A stretch of 32,425 bases of DNA from Elusimicrobiota bacterium (GTDB lineage Bacteria > Elusimicrobiota > Elusimicrobia > UBA1565 > JACRDR01), in the NCBI GenBank assembly GCA_016194745.1, contig JACQBA010000003.1, positions 1 through 32,425 of the forward strand, read 5' to 3'. A program made the position numbers and the translations under genes. This document shows positions 18,452 through 25,890 of this stretch, in pieces. The notes under the pieces were generated by a model that saw nothing but the letters and a program-made list of their open reading frames with translations, was not told the origin of the DNA and ran no database searches. Every line of letters starts with the position of its first letter. Positions within the stretch are counted from its first letter, which is position 1.

Positions 18452-20176
18452 ATGCACCGCATCGACTCTGCCCTGGCCGCAGCGGTCGCGATAGGGCTCC
18501 TGACCCCTCTAGGCGCCCACGCGAACGCACCCGCTCCAGCACAAGACCGCCGTCCCACGCCCGTCGCGCAGAGGGACCCGGCTCCGCCGCAGCAGGACGA
18601 GGATCCGACGCGCGAGCTGCGCGAAGGTGTCACGCGCAAGCTCGACATCGCCCACGAGCTCGTGACCCGGGTGCAGGACAACGCGGCGTACATGGATTTG
18701 ACCCGCCGCTTCGAGGAGATCCGCACTGGCGCCGAGCGCGCGGCCCACGCCAAGAACAAGGAAGGGCTCGAGCAGGCGGGCGCGCAGATCGGCGAACTGC
18801 GCAAGGAGCTCGCGGAAAAGCACAATATCAACGCCACCGAAGAGGAAGAGAACCAGATCGTCGCCGCGTTCCACCAGCGGATGACTCAGCGGCACGTGGC
18901 GCCCGTATTGACGGGCGCGGGCGTAAACGTCCGGACCGACACCCGCCAGATTCCCGGGGTTCCGGTGGTCGTCGAGCCCACCGCGACTCCGACGTCGCGA
19001 GTCGTCGCCCGACACACGCCCGGCCAGCGCTTTCAATACGACAGGGAAGTCCACACGGACCAGCGGCGGCTCGTCACCATGGGATTCGGCCCGAACCGTC
19101 GGCAGATGAACGACGGGAAATACGGCCCGGTGACCTCCGAGGCTGTCCGCCGGTTTCAGGAGCACTACGCGCGCTCGCGCCCCGACATGACGAACCCGCT
19201 CGTCGCGGACGGGGTCATGACCGAGGCGACCCGCGACGCGCTCCGCAGCGAGCACGAGCGCGTCGCCGCCGAGCGTGCCCAGCCGCGCGGCCCGCGCCAG
19301 CCGCCGGCGACGCGCCAGCCGCCCGGGCGAAGGCAGCCGCCGGCCCGCGTCCCGCAGCGGCCTCCCGCCGGACAAGAGGAGGAGCCAAGGCCGACCGTGC
19401 CGGTGGCTCCGGTGCGGCCTCCGCGGCCTCCCGCGCCCGTCGTGCCTGGCGTGACGCCGCTTACCGGCGCGACGCCGACCCACTTCCGCGCCAACGGACT
19501 TCCCCGCATCGATCCCGAGGTCAGGAACGAAGCGTGGCGCGACCAGCCGTCGCCGCTGCGCAACCTGGGCGTCGGCCTCCATGAAGGCTTGGACAATTTG
19601 GTCCACGGCTTCGGCATCTTCGCGAGCCCGGCGGAACGCCAGCGCGTGGCCATGCCGATCTCGGGCGAGGGCAACATCGATTACGAGGCGACGTACGGCT
19701 ACCGCGTCCTCTTGGCGAAGTCGGAGCGGCATGGGCACGGCGGCCGATGGGCCGACCGCGACGTCGTCCAGAAGCTCATCGCCACCGCCAACCGCATGAA
19801 GCAGGCGGGCTCGCCCGACCCGCTCCTTATCGGCGATATGGGGCCGCAATACGGCCACCGCAACGTGACGCGCGGCGGGAGCTTGACCGGTCACGTCTCG
19901 CACCGGGGACGCGCGGCGGACATCTACATGTACACGCTTGGAGCCGAGCACGGCGCCTACGCGGGCCGCTTCGACCCGGAGCGCAACACGCGGCTCGTGA
20001 CGACCTTCATCCGGGACATGGGCGCGCGGCAGATCTTCGTGCAGCGCCACATCAAGGACATCATCATTCGGCAAGCGCGGCAGAACGGCGAGAGCGAGCA
20101 GACGATCCGCCTGCTGCAGAGCCGCATCCGCCAGCCCGGAAAAGGCCACTACACCCACTTCCACGTCGACTTCTGA
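18452..20176 (+). CDS. Exported MepA-like murein endopeptidase with PG-binding and novel N-terminal domains
   Basis: A protein of 574 residues. After a signal peptide (1-25) comes the shared domain (about 55-172: VTRKLDIAHELV, RRFEEIRTGAERAA, ELRKELAEKHN, IPGVPV). A PG_binding_1-like domain follows at about 198-268 (DGKYGPVTSEAVRRFQ), then a Pro/Arg linker (275-335) and a C-terminal LAS-type metallopeptidase region (about 398-574). Putative ligands are H484 and D490 in SHRGRAADI, and H571 with H569 in HYTHFHV, as in penicillin-insensitive endopeptidase MepA. The first motif is one residue shorter than MepA's SHQSGLDVD. Start: AGGAAG precedes the ATG at 18452; a GTG at 18446 is too close to it. 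A terminator-like hairpin follows. Confidence 0.85.
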   Translation: MHRIDSALAAAVAIGLLTPLGAHANAPAPAQDRRPTPVAQRDPAPPQQDEDPTRELREGVTRKLDIAHELVTRVQDNAAYMDLTRRFEEIRTGAERAAHAKNKEGLEQAGAQIGELRKELAEKHNINATEEEENQIVAAFHQRMTQRHVAPVLTGAGVNVRTDTRQIPGVPVVVEPTATPTSRVVARHTPGQRFQYDREVHTDQRRLVTMGFGPNRRQMNDGKYGPVTSEAVRRFQEHYARSRPDMTNPLVADGVMTEATRDALRSEHERVAAERAQPRGPRQPPATRQPPGRRQPPARVPQRPPAGQEEEPRPTVPVAPVRPPRPPAPVVPGVTPLTGATPTHFRANGLPRIDPEVRNEAWRDQPSPLRNLGVGLHEGLDNLVHGFGIFASPAERQRVAMPISGEGNIDYEATYGYRVLLAKSERHGHGGRWADRDVVQKLIATANRMKQAGSPDPLLIGDMGPQYGHRNVTRGGSLTGHVSHRGRAADIYMYTLGAEHGAYAGRFDPERNTRLVTTFIRDMGARQIFVQRHIKDIIIRQARQNGESEQTIRLLQSRIRQPGKGHYTHFHVDF

Positions 20177-20186
20177 CGAAAAGCGA

Positions 20187-20219
20187 AGCGCCGCGGGAGG
20201 TCGTCTCGCCCGCGGCGCT
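20187..20219. terminator. Bidirectional hairpin between convergent genes
   Basis: A perfect 11-bp stem, AGCGCCGCGGG with CCCGCGGCGCT, encloses an 11-base loop. It lies 10 bases after the MepA-like gene and 21 bases after the convergent peptidase-like gene. On the minus strand it is followed by a T-rich TCGCTTTTCG, so it fits a terminator best in that direction. Confidence 0.65.
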
Positions 20220-20240
20220 CGATTTCGGATCTAGTCTAGA

Positions 20241-21746
20241 TCAGGGCGTCCAGTCGTCGTCACCCTCGCCGTTGACTCCGTAGAGCACGTTCTCGCGCTC
20301 GGGGGTCGAGGCGTCCATGTTCTTGACCAAGGTCTTCCAGTCGGGCGTCGTCAGCGTGATGAAGGGCTTGATGAAGGCGATCTGGTTGGCGACCGCGTTC
20401 GAGCTCAGCGTCGGCAGGGACGAGGCCATCACCCGGAGGTTCATCTTGCCGCTGGAGTCCTTGCCTTTCGCTTGCGCGTACTGGCGCGGGAAGTAGGCGT
20501 TGCCGCTGCAGCCGTTGAAGAGGAAGACCTGGAATTTCGCCGGGTTCCACGACACGCCCTGCAGGCGATCCATGTCCAGGGCGAGGTTGCCTCCGAGGCC
20601 CGAGTGGCCGTCGTAGATGAGGAAGTCCGACTCCGACAGCGCCTGGCGGTACATCGTATGGAACGTCACGTCGCGCGAGTCGTGGCGCGTGTCGGTCAGG
20701 ACCAAGCGCAGCTTGATGCGGACGGGCTGGCCTTTCCACGAGGCGGTCTTCTCCCAGACCTGGAGAAAGTTGATGCCTTTGATCCGGCGGCCGTTCGAGG
20801 CGTTGGGCTCGCCGTCGGCGCGGAAGCGGAACTCGCTGACGCTCTCCTCCGCGTTCAGCTTGAGACCGAGCCCCTTGAGCTTGCCTTGGAGCTCCTGGAA
20901 GTCGCTGTAGGCGGAGTCACGGGTGTTCACCTTCGACAGGTCGATCTTGTCCTCGTCGACGTAGCCGATGAACCACGAGACGACGATGTCCCGGCCGTTG
21001 AAGTTGTCGCCGTAGAGCTTGCCGTAATTGGGCCAGCGGATCTTCGTCGGGTTCGGCGTGCGCGGCCCCTCTTTCTTGGTGAGCATGCCCTTGATGCGGA
21101 GGATGTCCTTGCGGCTCTTGTCCGCGAGGGGACAGCCCGCCATGTCGGGGTCCCAGAAATAAAAGAAGTCCTCTTCGCTCGCGTAGTGGGTGTCGGTAAC
21201 GCACTTCTTGCGGTCGACGCGGATGCTCCGCTCCGGCGCCAACGGCATCGTGAGGGGGAAGTCGCGAATCTGAGTGCCTCCCAGGGCGAACATCTTCTTT
21301 CGGAAGACGGCGGGGCCCGCGAACTTGTAGCTGAGGCGGACCCAGCCATCCTCGGCCGCCGCTTCGGCTTTCGTGAACTCGATCCGGTAGGCGATGCTTT
21401 CGCCCATGGTTCCCGCGCAGCCGATCTGGATCCGCTTGGGCCCGCGGCCGCTGCGGTTCTCGACGGTCGCGCACTTGTGGGAATTGACGAAGCTCGGGGA
21501 CTGGAACCAGCCGACCAGGTACTGGACCTGGCTCTCCACCTGCTGCCGCGCGTTCTCGTACGCATCGCCGCCCGGCGCAAGATCCGGCATGGAGGGGACG
21601 CGGTCGGCCTGGATCTCGATCACGTTGTCAAAGCTAAGCTCCACTTCGGAGGAACTGTAGCCGTAGTACGCCGCCGCGGGCACGGCCGCGGCCGCGAGCA
21701 GGGCGAGGACGAATTTGGGGAACTTCAATGGAAGCGTCGAGTTCAT
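20241..21746 (-). CDS. Exported caspase/gingipain-like (clan CD) cysteine peptidase candidate
   Basis: A protein of 501 residues with an N-terminal signal peptide (about 8-27). In the C-terminal third, SDFLIYDGHSGLGG carries H381 and FQVFLFNGCSGNAYF carries C413. A hydrophobic strand ending in Gly-His and, 32 residues later, a second strand ending in a Cys-Ser-Gly turn is the dyad layout of clan CD peptidases (caspases, clostripain, gingipains). The N-terminal 370 residues match nothing I know and contain Cys92/110/182/205, possible disulfides. AGGAGA precedes the ATG, inside a hairpin. The peptidase role is inferred from the dyad alone. It faces the murein cluster tail to tail. Confidence 0.6.
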   Translation of the reverse strand: MNSTLPLKFPKFVLALLAAAAVPAAAYYGYSSSEVELSFDNVIEIQADRVPSMPDLAPGGDAYENARQQVESQVQYLVGWFQSPSFVNSHKCATVENRSGRGPKRIQIGCAGTMGESIAYRIEFTKAEAAAEDGWVRLSYKFAGPAVFRKKMFALGGTQIRDFPLTMPLAPERSIRVDRKKCVTDTHYASEEDFFYFWDPDMAGCPLADKSRKDILRIKGMLTKKEGPRTPNPTKIRWPNYGKLYGDNFNGRDIVVSWFIGYVDEDKIDLSKVNTRDSAYSDFQELQGKLKGLGLKLNAEESVSEFRFRADGEPNASNGRRIKGINFLQVWEKTASWKGQPVRIKLRLVLTDTRHDSRDVTFHTMYRQALSESDFLIYDGHSGLGGNLALDMDRLQGVSWNPAKFQVFLFNGCSGNAYFPRQYAQAKGKDSSGKMNLRVMASSLPTLSSNAVANQIAFIKPFITLTTPDWKTLVKNMDASTPERENVLYGVNGEGDDDWTP

Positions 21747-21751
21747 GCGGT

Positions 21752-21797
21752 TCTCCTATGAGGAGACGATGAGGTCCCCTCCTACCAGGGGCTCATC
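21752..21797 (-). promoter_or_regulatory. Two leader hairpins, the second hiding the ribosome site
   Basis: Read on the minus strand, GATGAG-CCCCT pairs with AGGGG-CTCATC around a six-base loop (21797-21768), with two unpaired bases on one side. Directly after it TCTCCT-CAT-AGGAGA (21766-21752) forms a second hairpin whose 3' arm is the ribosome site, five bases before the ATG at 21746. This layout could repress translation until the stem opens. Confidence 0.45.
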
Positions 21798-21906
21798 ATA
21801 GCGCGGACGCCGGAACGGGGGCGCGAGACTTTTGGGGAATGTCGGCTCGAGCAGAGGACCTAGGAGAGCATGGTCACTAGGGCCTACGACGCGGGCGCGT
21901 CGCGGG

Positions 21907-23418
21907 TCAGACCTTCTTGAGCGCCTTCTTCGCGGCGTCGATACCGTTGATCGCGGCGTAGAGCCAGTCGGAATTCGAGCCCTTGGAATCGCTGTGGGCG
22001 AAATAGATCGGGGCGAGGTCCCGCCGCACGACAGGCTGTAGCTTGGTGAAAAATCCCGGGATCGACATCGGCATCGGATGGCCGCGGCGATAGATCCGCA
22101 CCTCGCGCAGGGAATCGATCCATCCGGGGAACCCGCCGACGAGCTCCGACACGGCCTCCTTCGCCTTCGCGAGGACGAGCGCGTCGTCCTGGAACTCGTG
22201 ACGCTCCGACTCGAGCTTCGGCGCGTATACCGTGATCACCTGCTTGCGTTTGAGATCGCCGCCGTCCGCGTGGGTGACCCAGTCCGCGGGGATGAAGTCG
22301 GTGAAATGCTTGGCTCCGACCACCCAGTTGTCGTAGCTCTGGTTGAAGACGACGCGGTCGAAGCACAGGTTATAGACGAGAAATGGGGCGTAGCGCATCG
22401 CGGCCATCGCTTCGTACTGGTCCGACGGAAGGTCCGCGACGAGGAACTTCGTGATGAACTTGGGGGTCGCCATGACGACGCCGCGGGCCTCGATCGTGCG
22501 GGCCTTGCCGTCCTTGAAAAAGCTCACCCAGGCCTTCTTCCCTTTTCGTTGGACGCGGAAGACCGCCGCGCCGGTGACGACGCGCTTCTTGGCGCCTTCG
22601 GGCAGACCGTCGAAGGCGAGTTTCGACGCCATGCCGATCCCGCCCTCCCATGTGTAGCGCTGGTCTCGAAACCATTCCGTGACGGCCTGCAGTCCCTGGT
22701 AGGCGGAGGTGTGCTCGAGAGGGGCTCCCCAGTTGGACAGGCAGAACGCGTTCCAGAACTGCCGGAGCTGGGGCGGTCTGCCCTCGAAGTAATTCGAGAA
22801 CGGCTTCGCGTCCAGCTCGTCGACGCGGTCGGCCGCGGGGACGGCATGCGCTTCCTTTAGAAAGTCGCGGAAGCCGTCCTTCGTCGCTTTATCGTAGGGG
22901 AGCTGCTCGATAGCGGCGGTGTCCACCCCGCCGACCCAGAAATCGCGGATCCATTTTCCGTCGAAGCAGGCGGAGTCGCTCCCCTGGATGGGCTTCCAGT
23001 CGAAGCGGAAACGCTTGGCGATCCCGGGAAACGCCGGGTCGGCGAGGGAATCCCACGCCGCGCCGGTGGAATACCGCAGCCCTTCCCAGGACTCGGTGTA
23101 GGAATTGCCGCCGAGGTGCGGCTCCTTTTCCAAAAGGATGAAGTCCGCGTTCTTGGCTTCGTCGGCCGCCGCGAGGCCGCTGCCGCCGCCGCCGACGATG
23201 ACGAGATCACGCTTTTCGTCGGGAGGCGGTACGGGGAGTTCCTCGCCGTCGCGCACCTTGTGGCAGGTGGTGCGGTCCTCGCTGGTGAGCTTTCCCTCGG
23301 GAACGCCTGCCTTGGACGGACTGCCCCCGACCGGGGCGCCGCCGATCGGAACGGGGCAGGCGGACGCCGCGCCCGCGGCTAGGACCCAGCGGATGAAGGA
23401 CCTGCGGGAGATATCCAT
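21907..23418 (-). CDS. Tat-exported FAD-dependent oxidoreductase (amine oxidase-like)
   Basis: A protein of 503 residues. The N-terminus has a twin-arginine motif SRRSFIRW (4-11) and a hydrophobic core ending ASAC, so it is probably exported folded with its cofactor. Cys21 might be lipidated, though the lipobox is poor. A Rossmann FAD loop VIVGGGGSG lies at 73-81, with an acidic residue (E97 in FILLEKEPHLGGNSY) where the ribose is bound. The C-terminal FAHSDSKGSNSDWLYAAINGIDAAKK matches the FAD-closing segment of the flavin amine oxidase/phytoene desaturase group. The substrate is unknown. No strong ribosome site is seen. It is the middle of a minus-strand run of three exported proteins. Confidence 0.85.
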   Translation of the reverse strand: MDISRRSFIRWVLAAGAASACPVPIGGAPVGGSPSKAGVPEGKLTSEDRTTCHKVRDGEELPVPPPDEKRDLVIVGGGGSGLAAADEAKNADFILLEKEPHLGGNSYTESWEGLRYSTGAAWDSLADPAFPGIAKRFRFDWKPIQGSDSACFDGKWIRDFWVGGVDTAAIEQLPYDKATKDGFRDFLKEAHAVPAADRVDELDAKPFSNYFEGRPPQLRQFWNAFCLSNWGAPLEHTSAYQGLQAVTEWFRDQRYTWEGGIGMASKLAFDGLPEGAKKRVVTGAAVFRVQRKGKKAWVSFFKDGKARTIEARGVVMATPKFITKFLVADLPSDQYEAMAAMRYAPFLVYNLCFDRVVFNQSYDNWVVGAKHFTDFIPADWVTHADGGDLKRKQVITVYAPKLESERHEFQDDALVLAKAKEAVSELVGGFPGWIDSLREVRIYRRGHPMPMSIPGFFTKLQPVVRRDLAPIYFAHSDSKGSNSDWLYAAINGIDAAKKALKKV

Positions 23419-23482
23419 GGCGAGAATGCCGGGATTCTAGCAAAACGAGCGTCGCGACGAGTCGGGGGCTTGTGGAGTCGGA

Positions 23483-24385
23483 TTACTCGGCCGCTAGGGC
23501 CCCGACGGTGACGTCTTCGAAGTAGCGCAGGAACTTGGCGATAGGCACGTCCTGCACGCGCGGCGCGTCCCCGGCGTACCCCGCGTCCTTTCGCGAAAGG
23601 GGGGTGTAGAGCCGGACGAAGCGGGAACCGTCGCGAGAGACGGCGTCAAGGAGGGTGTAGGCGTGCCCCTCTATCATTCCGTCGAGGTCCGGGTCGTTTC
23701 CGGTCAACCGCTTCATCGTCGCCATGTCCCAGGTGCTGGCGGTGGCCGGGCGGTTCTCCTTTATTAGGCCGCGGAGAAAGGCCCACGCCTCCTCTTCGTC
23801 GAGATCCTCAAGTTCGTGGGCCGTGCCGATCGTCCCCGTGAGAGCCGCGAAGGCGTCGCGCGGCTCGCCGCCGTCGATCTTCGCGTAGCCGCCGCGCAGC
23901 TTGGCGAAGGCCTTTTCGAAGAGCGCGGGCCGAAGGTCCGCCGGATCGCGTCCGCGGCTTAGGGCCATCTCGCCGCTCGCGAGGGCGGGAAGGCGATCGT
24001 CGAGGGCGACCGTGGCGGGGCTTCCGTCGGGACGATGGAGGTCGACTTCGTAGGTGCCGTCCTTGATACGCCGCGCCGCGGCCGCGACAAACGCGGGATG
24101 CGTCCTAACTATCGCGGCGAGGGTGGCCAGGAAAAAGCAGGAGCCCAGCCGGACCTGGATGATGTCGTCCCAGGCGAGCGGCGGGTCGAACGCTCTCCCG
24201 GCGAAGCGAGCGTAGTGCATCTCCGGATAAGGGATTTCCCGCACGTCCTTGCCGACGGGGAGCGCCGGCTGGACGCTCGGATCGAGAAGCTCCTCCGCGG
24301 TCGGCGCCGCGAATGTGCGGCTCGGGAAGACGGAGGGTGGCGCGACGAGGGCCGCGGCGAGCGCGAGGACGGAGACCCCTTTCAT
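23483..24385 (-). CDS. Exported calpain-like cysteine peptidase
   Basis: A protein of 300 residues with a signal peptide (1-27). Calpain (C2) hallmarks are present: C83 in VRLGSCFFLATLAAI, the VALDDRLPA strand (127-135), ALFEKAFAKLRGGYAKIDGG (155-174) and H241 in MIEGHAYTLLDA. The third residue, Asn in the usual NPWG motif, is not found. The matching strand reads VRLYTPLSRKD, so activity may differ. I chose the ATG at 24385 because the signal peptide starts there; another ATG lies 18 bases upstream. Bacterial calpains are sporadic and their substrates mostly unknown. Confidence 0.82.
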   Translation of the reverse strand: MKGVSVLALAAALVAPPSVFPSRTFAAPTAEELLDPSVQPALPVGKDVREIPYPEMHYARFAGRAFDPPLAWDDIIQVRLGSCFFLATLAAIVRTHPAFVAAAARRIKDGTYEVDLHRPDGSPATVALDDRLPALASGEMALSRGRDPADLRPALFEKAFAKLRGGYAKIDGGEPRDAFAALTGTIGTAHELEDLDEEEAWAFLRGLIKENRPATASTWDMATMKRLTGNDPDLDGMIEGHAYTLLDAVSRDGSRFVRLYTPLSRKDAGYAGDAPRVQDVPIAKFLRYFEDVTVGALAAE

Positions 24386-24772
24386 GCCTTCAGGATACCC
24401 CATCCGCGGACGCCGGGCCTGAGCCGTTCGGGCGCCCCGGCGGCGAATTCCGACCCCGCGACGGTCGGGACCATCGGCCTAACTACCTCGCGCCGACGGT
24501 GCCTCGTGACGCGATGATTGCGCGACTTTCCGCGAGCGCGTCGCGATCGGGCCATTCGGCGGGGCTGCGAGGGACCGGCGGCGCTTATCGTCCGCCGCGC
24601 GCGCGCGATACCATGGCGGCGCCGCGGCCTCGGGGCTGTTCGCCTCTTTCCGGGATCACGGGAACTCGTCCGAAAAATTCAGACCGCGATCGTATATCGA
24701 TAGGCCTTGCGCCGCCGCGAGGTAAGTGGCAGAATCGGGCGGTCGAGCCGCCGTCACAGGGGGGAAGCGCCT
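24386..24772. other. Intergenic region between divergent genes
   Basis: No convincing gene is seen. The first half is very GC-rich with GGGACC (24469) and GGGACCG elements. An AT-richer patch at about 24670-24705 (GAAAAATTC, GTATATCGATAGG) is the likeliest promoter area for the nuclease gene, but no clean -35/-10 pair can be named. Confidence 0.4.
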
Positions 24773-25852
24773 ATGCATCGCTACCTGATCTCCGCCCTCG
24801 CCGCGTGGCTGTCCATTGTCCTGCCGGCCGCCGCGTCGCTCGATACCTCCACCGGCTTTCCGCCGTTCATCGATATTCAGGCGCCGGCGTTTTCCCGCCA
24901 CGCGCCCGAACTGCGATCGTCGTCGGTCCTCGCCCAGGCCGTTCCGGGTCAGCAGGAGGCCGATCTTCCCGAACCGTCCTCTGAGGACAAAGGCGCGGCG
25001 GCGCTCAATATCGCGCTGGGAAATCCTACCGGCGCGGCGTCCGATCCGGCCAAGGAGACGAACTACCTGATCAGCCGGAAGGAATATGCGCTCTCCTATA
25101 ATAGCGTGACGCATAGCCCGAACTGGGTGGCGTGGCACCTGAACGACACCTGGGTCGGCGACGCGGAGCGCTCCAACGATTTCCGTCCGGACCCGTCACT
25201 GCGAAGGATCGGCTGGACGGCGGTCAAGACTTCGGATTACACCTGCAGCGGCTTCGACCGCGGGCACATGTGCGACTCTAAGGATCGCTCGAATACGGCT
25301 GAATCCAACTCGATGACGTTCCTCATGACGAATATCATCCCGCAGGCGCCGAAGAACAACCAGCGAGCCTGGCTCGGCCTCGAGAACTACGGCCGCAAGC
25401 TGGCGACCGAGGACAAGTCCGAGGTCTTCATCATCTCCGGGCCCGCCGGCCGCGGCGGCGACGGCACGGCGCGGACCAATTGCCCGGGAGGGGGCGGCGC
25501 TGTCGAGGCGGACGCGATCGCGCTCGATGACGGCGGCGAGATCAACGTGCCGAAATGCACGTGGAAAGTTCTCGTCGCCCTGCCCGAGGGCAATACCTCG
25601 GCCTCCGACGTGACCGCGGACGCGGAGGTCGTCGCTGTCATCATGCCCAATAGCGAGTCGATCGATCCCGACTGGAAGAAGTACCGCGTCTCGGTGGCGC
25701 AAGTCGAGGAGATGCTGGCCGAGACGACGCCGTCCGTGCGCCATATGCGCTGGCCGACCCGCTACGAGTTCTTCTCCGCCGTCTCTCCCCGCGTCGCGCG
25801 CGAGCTTAAAGCCCGCAACGCCTCCGGCCGCCCGACCCGCTGCGACCAATAG
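24773..25852 (+). CDS. Exported DNA/RNA non-specific endonuclease (NucA/EndoG family)
   Basis: A nuclease of 359 residues with a signal peptide (1-22) and a low-complexity segment (about 40-75). The catalytic motif DRGH is at 162-165 (FDRGHMCDSKDR), with H165 as general base. The metal-binding asparagine is N187 in MTNIIPQAPKNNQ. The layout matches Serratia-type beta-beta-alpha-metal nucleases, which cut DNA and RNA outside the cytoplasm using Mg2+. Likely roles are nutrient scavenging or attack on foreign nucleic acid. GGGGGGAAG precedes the chosen ATG, which also begins the signal peptide. It converges on the MgtC-type gene with a 38-base gap. Confidence 0.92.
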   Translation: MHRYLISALAAWLSIVLPAAASLDTSTGFPPFIDIQAPAFSRHAPELRSSSVLAQAVPGQQEADLPEPSSEDKGAAALNIALGNPTGAASDPAKETNYLISRKEYALSYNSVTHSPNWVAWHLNDTWVGDAERSNDFRPDPSLRRIGWTAVKTSDYTCSGFDRGHMCDSKDRSNTAESNSMTFLMTNIIPQAPKNNQRAWLGLENYGRKLATEDKSEVFIISGPAGRGGDGTARTNCPGGGGAVEADAIALDDGGEINVPKCTWKVLVALPEGNTSASDVTADAEVVAVIMPNSESIDPDWKKYRVSVAQVEEMLAETTPSVRHMRWPTRYEFFSAVSPRVARELKARNASGRPTRCDQ

Positions 25853-25890
25853 AAGGCCGGTCCCAAATACTTTCGCGGCCCGGTTCGCCG

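Noticed and set aside
18509..20164. Minus-strand frame of 551 codons opposite the MepA-like gene
   Set aside because: A high-GC antisense shadow with no recognisable domain; the plus-strand gene has three recognisable domains.
20472..21761. Plus-strand frame of 429 codons opposite the clan CD-like gene
   Set aside because: Antisense shadow with Val/Ala/Asp/Arg-biased composition; the minus-strand gene has a signal peptide and ribosome site.
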